Positions 9,304-16,490 of a stretch of 16,793 nt of DNA are shown here, piece by piece. The notes under the pieces were generated by a model. The model made no database searches and was not told the DNA's origin. It was given only the letters and a program-made list of their open reading frames with translations. This DNA is from an uncultured Eubacteriales bacterium. Lineage in GTDB: Bacteria > Bacillota > Clostridia > Christensenellales > CAG-138. Both the position numbers and the translations under genes were made by a program. The DNA lies in NCBI GenBank assembly GCA_900550525.1, contig URSN01000034.1:1-16793 (forward strand). Reading direction: 5' to 3'. Every line of letters begins with the position of its first letter. Positions within the stretch are counted from its first letter, which is position 1.

Positions 9304-9923
9304 TATACGTACACCTCCTCGATCTTCTGGGCCGAATCCCTGGTGAGGACCAGCTTCTGGTACTTGAGAATCTCGTACACGTTGAGCGTGCCGACCAGCG
9401 TGGTCTTGACGCCCGGGAGGTTGCGCGCCGCGCGCTCGACCGTCTCGTCCGGCGCGCTGAGCACGATCAGCGCCTTCTCCACACCCACCGCGCCGAGGGC
9501 CTTGACCATCTCCTTGGTCTTGGGCGCGGCCAGGTTGAGCGCGTCGAACACCACCACATCCTGCTCCGCCACCTTGGAGGAGAGCGCGGACTTCATCGCA
9601 AGGCGCTTGACCTTCTTGTTCACGCGGATGGTGTAGTCGCGCGGCTTGGGCGCGAACACCACGCCGCCGTGCCGCCACTGGGGCGCGCGCGTCGAGCCCT
9701 GGCGGGCGCGGCCGGTGCCCTTCTGCCGCCACGGCTTGATGCCGCCGCCGCTCACCTCGCTGCGGGTGAGCGCGCTCTGCGTGCCCTGGCGCTGGTTGGC
9801 CAGGTACGCCCGGACGACCTCGTGCATGACGGGCACGTTGACCGGCTGGCCGAACGTGTTCTCGGAAAGCGCGATCTCGCCGACGGCCTTCCCGGAAATA
9901 TCGTAAACTGCTACCTGAGGCAT
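9303..9923 (-). CDS. rplD: Large-subunit ribosomal protein L4
   Basis: L4 binds 23S rRNA and extends a loop into the exit tunnel. In gamma-proteobacteria it also represses the S10 operon; that role is not established for this lineage. The 206-residue product starts MPQVAVYDISGKAVGEIAL and has the tunnel loop GGGIKPWRQKGTGRARQGST followed by RAPQWRHGGVVFAP. The ATG at 9923 is chosen because AAGGAGG lies eight bases upstream. A GTG at 9944 overlaps the rplC stop and lies upstream of that site. The stop overlaps the rplW start by one base. Confidence 0.97.
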   Translation of the reverse strand: MPQVAVYDISGKAVGEIALSENTFGQPVNVPVMHEVVRAYLANQRQGTQSALTRSEVSGGGIKPWRQKGTGRARQGSTRAPQWRHGGVVFAPKPRDYTIRVNKKVKRLAMKSALSSKVAEQDVVVFDALNLAAPKTKEMVKALGAVGVEKALIVLSAPDETVERAARNLPGVKTTLVGTLNVYEILKYQKLVLTRDSAQKIEEVYV

Positions 9924-9940
9924 GTCAGCTTCCTCCTTCC

Positions 9941-10567
9941 TCACTTCACGGTGCTCTTGACGCAGACCAGGCCGCCCTTGGCGCCCGGCACCGCGCCCTT
10001 GACGAGCAGCAGGTTGCGCTCGGCGTCCACGCGCACGACCTCAAGGTTCTGCACGGTCACGCGCTCGCCGCCCATCTGGCCGGGCAGGTGCTTGGTCTTG
10101 AACACCTCGCCGGGGTACGTGCACGCGCCCATGGAGCCCGCCACGCGGTAGGAGTGCGAGCCGTGGGTCTTGCGGCCGCGGGCCTGGTTCCAGCGCTTGA
10201 TCGTGCCCTGGAAGCCCTTGCCCTTGCTCTTGCCGCTCACGTCCACGCGGTCGCCCGCGGCGAACACATCCGCCTTGATGACCTGGCCCACCTCGTAGGA
10301 GGCGGCGTCCTCGAGCCGGAACTCGCGCAGATAGCGCATGACCTTGAGGCCCGCCTTGGCGCAGTGGCCGGCGCGCGGCTTGTTGGCCAGCTTCTCGCGC
10401 AGCTCGGACAGGCCGACCTGGATGGAATCGTATCCGTCGGTGGCGACGGTCTTCTTCTGAACGACGGGGCAGGGGCCGGCTTCGATCACGGTGACGGGGA
10501 TCATGGTACCGTCAGACAGGAACATCTGCGTCATACCGACTTTCTTGCCCAAAATGGCTTTCTTCAT
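9941..10567 (-). CDS. rplC: Large-subunit ribosomal protein L3
   Basis: L3 is an early-assembling 50S protein whose extension reaches near the peptidyl-transferase centre. The 208-residue product begins [20 protein letters not shown]. It carries the signature [20 protein letters not shown], then [30 protein letters not shown] and [14 protein letters not shown]. The ATG at 10567 follows GGAGGT seven bases upstream. An in-frame GTG at 10582 overlaps that site and is rejected. A 16-base duplication lies between rpsJ and this gene. Confidence 0.97.
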   Translation of the reverse strand: MKKAILGKKVGMTQMFLSDGTMIPVTVIEAGPCPVVQKKTVATDGYDSIQVGLSELREKLANKPRAGHCAKAGLKVMRYLREFRLEDAASYEVGQVIKADVFAAGDRVDVSGKSKGKGFQGTIKRWNQARGRKTHGSHSYRVAGSMGACTYPGEVFKTKHLPGQMGGERVTVQNLEVVRVDAERNLLLVKGAVPGAKGGLVCVKSTVK

Positions 10568-10581
10568 TTGGGTTACCTCCA

Positions 10582-10617
10582 CTTGCTTTACAGCTTGGCC
10601 GCTTGCTTTACAGCTTG
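10582..10617 (-). repeat. 16-bp tandem direct repeat spanning the rpsJ stop codon
   Basis: The 16-mer CTTGCTTTACAGCTTG (plus-strand spelling) occurs twice, at 10582-10597 and 10602-10617, with a 20-base period. The right copy covers the last codons of rpsJ (AAG CTG TAA). The left copy repeats them in the untranslated gap just before the rplC ribosome binding site. It looks like a short tandem duplication that added 20 bases to the intergenic gap. No clear hairpin forms within the unit. Confidence 0.9.
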
Positions 10618-10913
10618 ATCTCGATGTCGACGCCCGCCGGCAGGTCGAGCTTCATCAGCGCGTCCACCGTCTTGGACGAGGGCTGCAGGATATCGATGAG
10701 GCGCTTGTGGGTGCGCATCTCGAACTGCTCGCGCGAATCCTTATACTTATGCGTCGCACGCAGGATGGTCACAACCTCCTTCTCCGTCGGCAGCGGGATG
10801 GGGCCGGAGACCTGCGCGCCCGTGCGCCGCGCGGTATCGACGATCTTCTCGGCGCTCTGGTCGATCAGCGCGGACTCGTACGCCTTGAGTTTGATGCGGA
10901 TCCTGGTTGCCAT
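10608..10913 (-). CDS. rpsJ: Small-subunit ribosomal protein S10
   Basis: S10 is a 30S head protein that also pairs with NusB in transcription antitermination. The 101-residue product reads [20 protein letters not shown], then [20 protein letters not shown] and [20 protein letters not shown], an unmistakable S10. The ATG at 10913 lies about ten bases after AAGGAGG. It is the first gene of the operon, with a leader of about 230 bases and a strong promoter upstream. The genes that often precede rpsJ (tuf, fusA, rpsG, rpsL) are not adjacent; an ABC exporter gene is. Confidence 0.98.
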   Translation of the reverse strand: MATRIRIKLKAYESALIDQSAEKIVDTARRTGAQVSGPIPLPTEKEVVTILRATHKYKDSREQFEMRTHKRLIDILQPSSKTVDALMKLDLPAGVDIEIKL

Positions 10914-11143
10914 ATTATTTCGTCCTCCTTCGTTCTTCTGGGCAGTACACAGAGCCGTGTGTTTCCCTCTTCAAAGGCACACACAATCCGCTGTGGGATT
11001 GTGTCCTGTTCGGGACGGCACGACGCCGCTTGCCCGCGCCCGACGCATCGGGCGTTGGGTCCGGCGGAAATTACCCGGATGGCAAAAACCGGCAACCTCC
11101 CGCTCGGCCCGGCGCAGGGGCATACCTCGCCTGCTGCGCAACC
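10914..11143 (-). promoter_or_regulatory. Structured 5' leader of the S10-spc operon
   Basis: About 230 bases separate the predicted transcription start (near 11143) from the rpsJ ATG. In RNA order I see three things. First, a hairpin from GCGCAG/CTGCGC arms near the 5' end. Second, a perfect 9-bp stem, ACACAATCC/GGATTGTGT, with a six-base loop (10981-11004). Third, an ACACAC segment at 10957-10962 that can pair with GTGTGT at 10979-10984, which overlaps one arm of the perfect stem. The last two are mutually exclusive, which is how attenuators and ribosomal-protein leaders are built. No U-run terminator is visible, so control of translation or RNA stability is as likely as attenuation. The rpsJ ribosome binding site is at 10924-10930. 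Assignment as a regulatory leader is inference. Confidence 0.55.
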
Positions 11144-11149
11144 TTAAAT

Positions 11150-11178
11150 ATTGTACACGGGCTGTCCGGAAAATGCAA
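11150..11178 (-). promoter_or_regulatory. Promoter of the S10-spc operon
   Basis: On the minus strand TTGCAT (11173-11178) and TACAAT (11150-11155) are separated by exactly 17 bases, a good housekeeping-sigma promoter. Immediately upstream, 11179 to about 11210 is almost all A and T, although the surrounding DNA is very GC-rich. It resembles the UP elements of strong rRNA and ribosomal-protein promoters. The start of transcription would be near 11143. No comparably good promoter was noticed in the short gaps inside the operon. Confidence 0.8.
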
Positions 11179-11379
11179 GAAAAACTTTTCGAAAATTTCT
11201 TATATTTTTCGCCCCGCCGGGCGGCCGCGCCGCCGGCGCGGCGGGACCGGACGCGGCCGCGCGCGATGGCGGGGCGTCGGGCCGGGCGAAAGGAGCGGGC
11301 CGCCATCGGGCGGCCCGGCGGCGCGGGCAGAGCGTCACGCCGGGGCCGGCGCGCCGGATGGGACGTCCGGCGGCGCGGT
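11179..11379. other. Intergenic region: AT-rich block plus GC-rich palindromes
   Basis: No gene is supported here. From 11179 to about 11210 it is AT-rich and belongs to the S10 promoter. The rest is extremely GC-rich and full of palindromes. They include an 8-bp stem with a three-base loop (11224-11231/11235-11242), the 9-bp stem listed separately at 11296-11317, and several GCGGCCGC-like sites. Open frames through it are by-products of base composition: they have no binding sites and no recognisable domains. Confidence 0.6.
11296..11317 (-). terminator. Candidate terminator hairpin after the ABC exporter
   Basis: A perfect 9-bp GC stem (CGGGCCGCC / GGCGGCCCG) closes a four-base loop. On the minus strand, the direction of the exporter transcript, it is followed by CTCCTTTC, a pyrimidine-rich but not U-rich tail. 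It lies about 60-130 bases past the exporter's stop codons and upstream of the S10 promoter, where a terminator would be expected. The weak tail makes intrinsic termination uncertain; it may be only a processing or roadblock structure. Confidence 0.35.
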
Positions 11380-11427
11380 TCACTCGCTGAGCGTGGCGCG
11401 GTAGCGCGTCGCGTAGACGCCGCCCTA
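11380..11427 (-). other. In-frame amber codon followed by conserved ABC-exporter tail
   Basis: The exporter frame reads [11 protein letters not shown] (11425-11427), then [14 protein letters not shown] and TGA (11380-11382). Exporters of this family normally end GTHEELL-x-x-GGVYARLY followed by a short tail, so the codons after TAG continue the expected protein in frame. The amber falls where homologues often have Gln, Lys or a small residue. The residues just before it ([14 protein letters not shown]) also depart from consensus. Confidence 0.65.
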
Positions 11428-13116
11428 TTGCAGCCGCCACTCGTGCGTGCCGCGCACGCGGATGCCGTGCTCGTCGCTGACGATGCTCTCATCGACGCTG
11501 CGGACGGTGGAGAGGCGGTGGGCGATGACGAGCGTCGTGCGGCCCACGGCCAGCTCCTCAAACGAATGCTGAATGTCCGCCTCCGTCACGGAGTCGAGCG
11601 CGCTGGTGGCCTCGTCCAGGATGAGGATGGGCGGGTTCTTGAGGAACAGCCGCGCGATGGAGATGCGCTGCTTCTGCCCGCCGGAGAGCATGATGCCGCG
11701 CTCGCCGACCTGCGTGGCGTACCCCTCGGGGAAGGTGAGGATCTCCTCGTGGATGCGGGCGCGTTTGGCCGCGGCGATGACCTCCTCGTCGCTCGCGCCG
11801 ATGCGGCCGTAGCGGATGTTGTCCATGACGGAGCCGGCGAACAGGAACACGTCCTGCTGCACGATGCCCACGTTGCGCCGAAGCGATGCGAGCGTGAACG
11901 AGCGCACGTCGCGCCCGTCGATGCACACGCGGCCGCTCTTGGGCTCGTAAAAGCGCGGGATGAGGTGGCACAGCGTCGTCTTGCCGCCGCCGGAGGGGCC
12001 GACGAAGGCGACGGTCTTCCCGCGTTCGATGGTCAGGTCCACATGCGTGAGCACGTCGTGGTCGCCCTCGTAGGCGAAGGTCACGTCCTCAAAGCGGATA
12101 TCGCCCTTCACGCCGGTCAGCTCCACCGCGCCCGGCTCGTCCTTGATGTCCGGCTCCAGATCCATGATCTCGCAAAAGCGCGCAAAGCCCGCCATGCCGA
12201 CCACATACTGCTCGGCAAACGTGGCCAGGCGCTTGACCGGCGACACGAACGCCGACACATACAGCGTGAACGACACCAGCAGCACCGGGTCGAGCATGTC
12301 CTGATAGATCATCAGCCCGCCCGCGCCGAGCACGACGATGTTGAACAGGGCGATGAAAAACTCCGTCCCGCTGTTGAAAAAGGCCATGCAGCGGTAGAAC
12401 GAATCCTTGGCGTGGACAAAGCGCGCGTTGCCGCGGTCGAACTTCTCGATCTCATGCGCCTCGTTGGCGAAGGCCTTGGCCACGCGCGTGCCGGAGATGG
12501 CCGACTCGATGCCCGCGTTGATCTCCGCCACGCGCTCCTTGACCTTGAGCGAGGTACGCTGCATGTGCACGCGCACCGCCAGCACATAGGTGAGCATGAC
12601 CGGCAGCACGCACAGCAGCGCCAGCGCGATGCGCCACTCCAGCGCGAACATGCAGATGAACGCGCCCACGATCGTCGTGAGCGAGATGAGCACGTCCTCC
12701 GGCCCGTGGTGCGCCAGCTCCGTGATCTCGAACAGGTCGTTCGTCACGCGCGAGAGGAGCTTGCCCGTGCGCACCCGGTCGTAGAAGCTGAACGGCAGCG
12801 TCTGGATGTGCGAGAAGATGTCCCGGCGGATGTCCGCCTCCATGCGCACGCCCAGCATGTGCCCCCAGTAGTTGATGATATACATCATGCCCGCGCGCAG
12901 CACGTACGCCAGCAGCGCCCCGCCCATGAGCCACAGGAACGTGCGCATGAGCGCGGGGTCGGCCTGCATGCCGGGCAGCAGCGTGCGCAGGATGTACTGT
13001 GTGAGCATCGGGAAGGCGAGGTCGATCCCCGCCACGAGGAACGCGCACACCATGTCCAGCACGAAGATGGGCAGGTGGGGTTTATAATAGGATAAAAACC
13101 GCTTCAAACGACTCAT
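11425..13116 (-). CDS. ABC exporter, fused transmembrane and ATPase domains
   Basis: This is a half-transporter of the MsbA/LmrA/BmrA type that would act as a dimer in the cytoplasmic membrane; substrate unknown (lipid, drug or peptide). About six transmembrane segments fill residues 16-300. The nucleotide-binding domain follows: Walker [10 protein letters not shown] (373-381), Q-loop VQQDVFLF, signature LSGGQKQR (from 477), Walker [12 protein letters not shown] with D501 and E502, and H-loop His533 in IAHRLST. All catalytic motifs are intact. It stops at TAG after 563 residues, with the expected C-terminal helix lying in frame beyond the stop. The ATG at 13116 has no clear ribosome binding site and sits where the predicted transcript starts. 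A homodimer is likely, as no partner half-transporter gene is adjacent, though heterodimer partners can be elsewhere. Confidence 0.93.
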   Translation of the reverse strand: MSRLKRFLSYYKPHLPIFVLDMVCAFLVAGIDLAFPMLTQYILRTLLPGMQADPALMRTFLWLMGGALLAYVLRAGMMYIINYWGHMLGVRMEADIRRDIFSHIQTLPFSFYDRVRTGKLLSRVTNDLFEITELAHHGPEDVLISLTTIVGAFICMFALEWRIALALLCVLPVMLTYVLAVRVHMQRTSLKVKERVAEINAGIESAISGTRVAKAFANEAHEIEKFDRGNARFVHAKDSFYRCMAFFNSGTEFFIALFNIVVLGAGGLMIYQDMLDPVLLVSFTLYVSAFVSPVKRLATFAEQYVVGMAGFARFCEIMDLEPDIKDEPGAVELTGVKGDIRFEDVTFAYEGDHDVLTHVDLTIERGKTVAFVGPSGGGKTTLCHLIPRFYEPKSGRVCIDGRDVRSFTLASLRRNVGIVQQDVFLFAGSVMDNIRYGRIGASDEEVIAAAKRARIHEEILTFPEGYATQVGERGIMLSGGQKQRISIARLFLKNPPILILDEATSALDSVTEADIQHSFEELAVGRTTLVIAHRLSTVRSVDESIVSDEHGIRVRGTHEWRLQ

Positions 13117-13132
13117 GCGCCTATGGTATCAT
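13103..13132 (+). promoter_or_regulatory. Candidate promoter for the DNA glycosylase
   Basis: On the plus strand TTCAAA (13103-13108) and TATCAT (13127-13132) are 18 bases apart, and TGG just before TATCAT gives an extended -10. Transcription would start near 13139, leaving a short leader that contains the AAGGAGGG site. The -35 is inside the exporter's first codons. Its -10 overlaps the exporter's -10 by two bases, so the two promoters could not both be occupied. Confidence 0.5.
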
Positions 13133-13151
13133 GGGTGGGGAACAATTGCAA
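13123..13151 (-). promoter_or_regulatory. Candidate promoter for the ABC exporter
   Basis: On the minus strand TTGCAA (13146-13151) and TACCAT (13123-13128) are 17 bases apart. Counting from the -10, transcription should begin at or within a base or two of 13116, the A of the exporter's ATG. The message would then be leaderless. That agrees with the lack of any Shine-Dalgarno sequence before this gene, in contrast to every ribosomal gene here. Confidence 0.5.
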
Positions 13152-13157
13152 GGAGGG
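13150..13157 (+). promoter_or_regulatory. Ribosome binding site that sets the glycosylase start
   Basis: AAGGAGGG is a full anti-16S match. Six bases downstream in frame is CTG (13164). The upstream ATG (13131) and TTG (13146) lie before this site, and the next GTG (13179) is 21 bases away. The site therefore argues for initiation at CTG. Confidence 0.6.
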
Positions 13158-13163
13158 ATTCGC

Positions 13164-13652
13164 CTGTATTCGACCGTCGTGCATCCGTTCGCGCCCATCG
13201 CCGGGCCCGGCAGCCATACGCTGATCCTCGGCACGATGGCCTCCCCCCGCTCGCGCGAGAACGGCTTCTATTACGGCCACCCGCAAAACCGCTTCTGGCC
13301 CGTGCTGGCCGCCGTGTACGGCCGCAGCGTCCCGCAAACGGAGGCGGAGCGCGCCGCGCTGCTGCTGGACAACGGCCTCGCGCGCTGGGATGTGCTCGCC
13401 TCGTGTGAGATCGACGGCGCGGCGGACGCCTCCATCCGGGCGCCCGTTCCCAACGACATCCCGGCGCTGCTTGCCGCCTGCCCCATCGCGCGCGTGTTCA
13501 CGACCGGGCAGACCGCCGCGCGCCTCTACCGCCGCCTCGTCGAGCCCGCGACGCGCCTGCCCTGCGCCGCGCTCCCCTCGCCGAGCCCGGCCAACCGCCG
13601 CGTGCCGTTTGAATCGCTCGTGGCGGCGTACCGGGCGCTGCGGGATAGATAG
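13164..13652 (+). CDS. Hypoxanthine (deoxyinosine) DNA glycosylase, UDG superfamily family 6-like
   Basis: The protein belongs to the uracil-DNA glycosylase superfamily branch that removes hypoxanthine from deaminated adenine and starts base excision repair. From the proposed start (162 residues) I see VHPFAPI (6-12), LGTMASPRSRENGFYYGHPQ (22-41) followed by NRFWPVL, and the second motif LPSPSPANRR (137-146). The family's LGTMPS is LGTMAS here. I place the start at CTG 13164, giving a protein that begins MYSTVVHPF as homologues do, because AAGGAGGG precedes it. Databases may prefer ATG 13131 (173 residues), but that codon overlaps the predicted promoter. The stop is TAG (13650-13652); beyond it the frame stays open 33 codons to TAA at 13752, with no family similarity noticed. 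It is likely to be transcribed alone or together with tldD. Confidence 0.85.
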   Translation: MYSTVVHPFAPIAGPGSHTLILGTMASPRSRENGFYYGHPQNRFWPVLAAVYGRSVPQTEAERAALLLDNGLARWDVLASCEIDGAADASIRAPVPNDIPALLAACPIARVFTTGQTAARLYRRLVEPATRLPCAALPSPSPANRRVPFESLVAAYRALRDR

Positions 13653-13668
13653 CGGCGCGCGGCGTTCC

Positions 13669-13697
13669 TTGCAAGGGGACGCAAAATGCGGTATGAT
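13669..13697 (+). promoter_or_regulatory. Candidate promoter for tldD-pmbA
   Basis: TTGCAA (13669-13674) and TATGAT (13692-13697) are separated by 17 bases in the gap after the glycosylase gene. Transcription would start near 13704, about 65 bases before tldD. The -35 matches that of the exporter promoter and nearly matches that of the S10 promoter (TTGCAT). Confidence 0.6.
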
Positions 13698-13755
13698 GAT
13701 GCGTGGCAAACGGCGGCGCGCCAGGCCGGCAGCGGCGGGCCGCGCCGCAGATAAA

Positions 13756-13763
13756 AAGGAGGG
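13756..13763 (+). promoter_or_regulatory. Ribosome binding site that sets the tldD start
   Basis: AAGGAGGG ends one base before an ATG (13765) and seven bases before an in-frame TTG (13771). Normal spacing favours the TTG. The two choices differ by only two residues. Confidence 0.6.
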
Positions 13764-13770
13764 AATGCGT

Positions 13771-15159
13771 TTGATCGAGCAGGGGATCGCGGAACGGGTG
13801 CTGCAGGCGGCGCTTGCCGGCGGCGCGGATTTTTCCGAGCTGTTCGTGGAGGACACCGTCAGCAACGCGCTGAGCATGACCGACGGCAAGGTGGAGAACG
13901 CCGCCTATACGCGGCGGCACGGCGCGGGCGTGCGCGTGCTGCTGGGCACGCGCAGCGCCTATGCCTATACGGCCGGGACGGACGAGGCGTCGCTCATCGC
14001 CACGGCGAAGGCGGCGGCCGCCGCGCTGCGCGGCGCGCCGGAGGAGCGGCAGATCGTCTTTGCCGCAAGCGGCTTTCGCGCGCCGATGGCGGTGCCGTTC
14101 ACGGCGGTGGAGAACGACCGGCGCATGGCGCTGCTGCGCGAGGCGACCAGGGCGGCGCGCAGCGTCTCGCCGGAGGTCGTGCAGGTGCAGGCGAACTATA
14201 CCGACAAGGTCCGCCGCACGCTGGTGTGCAATTCCGAAGGGACGTTCGCCGAGGCGGAGCGGCCCTATACGCGCGCGGGCGTCGCGGTGGTCGCCCGGCA
14301 GGGGGCCGAGGCGCAGACGGGCTTTGAGGGCCCGGGCTGCTGCCGCGGCTTTGAGGCGTACAGCACGCAGATCGACCTCGGCGAAAGCGCCATGACCGCC
14401 GCGCGCTGCGCGGTGACCATGCTGCACGCGCCGGACTGCCCGGCCGGGCGGCTGCCGGTGGTGATCGACGGCGGGTTCGGCGGCGTCATCTTCCACGAGG
14501 CGTGCGGCCACAGCCTGGAGGCCACGAGCGTGGGCAGGGGCGACAGCGAGTTCTGCGGCAAGCTGGGACAGAAGATCGCCGCGGAGTGCGTATCCGCCGT
14601 GGACGACGGCACGCTGCCGGGCGAATGGGGCTCCATCGACATCGACGACGAGGGCGCGCCGTCGCAGCGCAACCTGCTGATCGAAAAGGGCGTGCTGCGC
14701 GGCTACCTGATCGACCTGCTCGGCGCGCGGCGCATGGGCTTGGCGCCGACCGGCTCGAGCCGGCGGCAGGACTATACCTTCGCGCCCACCTCGCGCATGA
14801 CGAACACGTTCATCTGCCCCGGCACGGACGACGAGGAGGAGATGATCGCCACGATGGGCGAGGGGCTGTACGCCAAAAAGATGGGCGGCGGCTCGGTCAA
14901 CCCGCTCACGGGCGAGTTCAACTTCGCCGTGAGCGAGGGCTACTTGGTGCGCGACGGAAAGATCGTTTCCCCCGTGCGCGGCGCGACGCTCATCGGCCGG
15001 GGTGCGGACATCCTCCCGCGCATCGACCGCGTGGGGCCGCGCATGTGGATGGGGCAGGGCATGTGCGGCTCCCTCTCCGGCGCGGTGCCGACCAACGTCG
15101 GGCAGCCGCGCATCCGCGTGAAAGAGATCACCGTGGGCGGAAAAGGAGGTGCGCTGTGA
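13771..15159 (+). CDS. tldD: Metalloprotease TldD, catalytic subunit
   Basis: TldD is the zinc-bearing subunit of the TldD/TldE heterodimer, a cytosolic protease that cleaves unfolded short peptides. In E. coli it matures microcin B17 and degrades the CcdA antitoxin. The product has 462 residues from the TTG start (464 from ATG 13765). The N-terminal domain has the TDGKVENAAYTRRHGAGVRV strand typical of the family. The metal site is H242-E243-A-C-G-H247, within FHEACGHSLEA, and the conserved Cys432 lies in GQGMCGSLSGAVPTNVGQP. The sequence ends in the family's VKEITVGGKGG. All ligands appear present. The stop overlaps the pmbA start (TGATG), so the subunits are made coupled. No peptide precursor or toxin-antitoxin gene is nearby, so the physiological substrate is unknown. 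Confidence 0.95.
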   Translation: MIEQGIAERVLQAALAGGADFSELFVEDTVSNALSMTDGKVENAAYTRRHGAGVRVLLGTRSAYAYTAGTDEASLIATAKAAAAALRGAPEERQIVFAASGFRAPMAVPFTAVENDRRMALLREATRAARSVSPEVVQVQANYTDKVRRTLVCNSEGTFAEAERPYTRAGVAVVARQGAEAQTGFEGPGCCRGFEAYSTQIDLGESAMTAARCAVTMLHAPDCPAGRLPVVIDGGFGGVIFHEACGHSLEATSVGRGDSEFCGKLGQKIAAECVSAVDDGTLPGEWGSIDIDDEGAPSQRNLLIEKGVLRGYLIDLLGARRMGLAPTGSSRRQDYTFAPTSRMTNTFICPGTDDEEEMIATMGEGLYAKKMGGGSVNPLTGEFNFAVSEGYLVRDGKIVSPVRGATLIGRGADILPRIDRVGPRMWMGQGMCGSLSGAVPTNVGQPRIRVKEITVGGKGGAL

Positions 15160-16490
15160 TGAAGCTGGAACAATTCCGCGAGCAGGCGTTTGCGCTGGCC
15201 CTTGCGCACGGCTGCGACGCGGCCGAGACCTATTACGCCGCCGCCGACTCGTTCGAGGCGCAGGCGCAGGGCGGCGAGCTGGACCGCTACGCCGTATCGC
15301 ACACGGCGGGGCTGAGCCTGCGCGTGCAGCTGGGCGGCCGCAACGGCTACGCCTACACCGAGCGGCTGGACGACCCGGCGGAGCTGGTGCGCCGCGCGAT
15401 GGACAACGCGCGCGCGGTCGAGGACGAGGACGAGCATCCCATGCAGGGCGCGTGCGGCTACCGTTCCGTCGCGCAGCGGCCGGACGCGCTCGCCGCCATG
15501 GACGAGGCGGGCAAGATCGCGCTCGTGCTCGAGCTTGAGCGCGCGACGCTGCGGCAGGATGCGCGCGTGCTGCGCGTGATGGACTGTGAGATCGACACGC
15601 TCTCCACGCGCGTGGCCATCCACAACACGCGCGGCCTTGCGGCCGAGCGCGAGGAGCGCACGTCCCTGTGCTATACGATGCCCGTTGCCGAGCAGGACGG
15701 CGAGCGGAAGAACGCCTACGCGTTCCGCGTGGGCGACGGCGTGCTGGACACGGAGGGCTGCGCGGCCGAGGCCGTGGCGGAGACGGCGGCGCTCTTTGGC
15801 GGCGCGCCGGTGCCGTCCGGCACGTATCCGGTCGTGCTGCGCAACGACACGGCGGCAAGCCTGCTGGGCGCGTTCAGCTCCATCTTCTCCGCGGACGCGG
15901 CGCAGAAGGGCCGTTCGCTCCTGGCCGGGCGCGAGGGCGAGGCCGTCGCCGCGGCGTGCGTGAGCATCGTGGACGACCCGTTCCACCCCTACCGCCCGCG
16001 CGCGTTCGACGACGAGGGCACGCCCTCGCGCGCCAAGCGCGTCGTGGACGGCGGCACGCTGACCACGCTGCTGCACAACCTCAAAACCGCAAGGAAGGCC
16101 GGCTGCGAGAGCACCGGCAACGGCTGCCGGCCCTCCGCCGCCGCGCCGGTGGGCGGCGGGCCGACGGTGATGTACCTCGAGCCGGGCCGGGAGACGCGCG
16201 AGGCGCTGCTTGCGCGCATGGGCGACGGGCTGCTCGTCACGGACCTTGAGGGGCTGCACGCCGGGCTCGACCCGGTATCGGGCGACTTCTCGCTCAAGGC
16301 CAGCGGCCGCCGCATCGAACGGGGCGCGGACGCGGGCGCCGTGTCGCAGATCACGGTGGCGGGCAACTTCTTCACGCTGCTTAAACAGATCGAAGCGGTC
16401 GGGGACGACCTGAAGTTCGGCCTGCCCGGCGCCGCGTGCTTCGGCGCGCCGAGCGTGCTCGTGCAGGGGCTCATGGTCGCCGGCAAATGA
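15159..16490 (+). CDS. pmbA: TldD partner subunit TldE (PmbA)
   Basis: PmbA/TldE is the non-catalytic partner of TldD; together they enclose the proteolytic chamber. The product has 443 residues and aligns along its length with the family. It has the N-terminal HTAGLSLRVQLGGRNGYAYT strand, FDDEGTPSRAKRVVDGG-TL, LLHNLKTARKAG-STGNG, and a C-terminal part with VSQITVAGNFF, AVGDDLKFG and GAPSVLVQGLMVAGK. As expected for this subunit, no HExxxH motif is present. The ATG at 15159 shares its A with the tldD stop, and AAGGAGGT inside tldD lies eight bases upstream. Isoleucine is written as ATC throughout the stretches I checked. Confidence 0.95.
   Translation: MKLEQFREQAFALALAHGCDAAETYYAAADSFEAQAQGGELDRYAVSHTAGLSLRVQLGGRNGYAYTERLDDPAELVRRAMDNARAVEDEDEHPMQGACGYRSVAQRPDALAAMDEAGKIALVLELERATLRQDARVLRVMDCEIDTLSTRVAIHNTRGLAAEREERTSLCYTMPVAEQDGERKNAYAFRVGDGVLDTEGCAAEAVAETAALFGGAPVPSGTYPVVLRNDTAASLLGAFSSIFSADAAQKGRSLLAGREGEAVAAACVSIVDDPFHPYRPRAFDDEGTPSRAKRVVDGGTLTTLLHNLKTARKAGCESTGNGCRPSAAAPVGGGPTVMYLEPGRETREALLARMGDGLLVTDLEGLHAGLDPVSGDFSLKASGRRIERGADAGAVSQITVAGNFFTLLKQIEAVGDDLKFGLPGAACFGAPSVLVQGLMVAGK

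Noticed and set aside
13083..13088. Perfect TATAAT on the plus strand upstream of the glycosylase
   Set aside because: It falls in the exporter's first codons (Tyr-Tyr-Lys) and has no acceptable -35 box about 17 bases upstream. The TTCAAA/TATCAT pair is a better candidate.
13653..15158. A peptide-maturation (RiPP) cluster around tldD-pmbA
   Set aside because: TldD/TldE can process peptides. I found no short precursor-like gene with a binding site in the gaps at 13653-13770 or 16491-16513, and no modification enzyme or dedicated exporter in the same operon. The ABC exporter is divergent and separated by the glycosylase gene.
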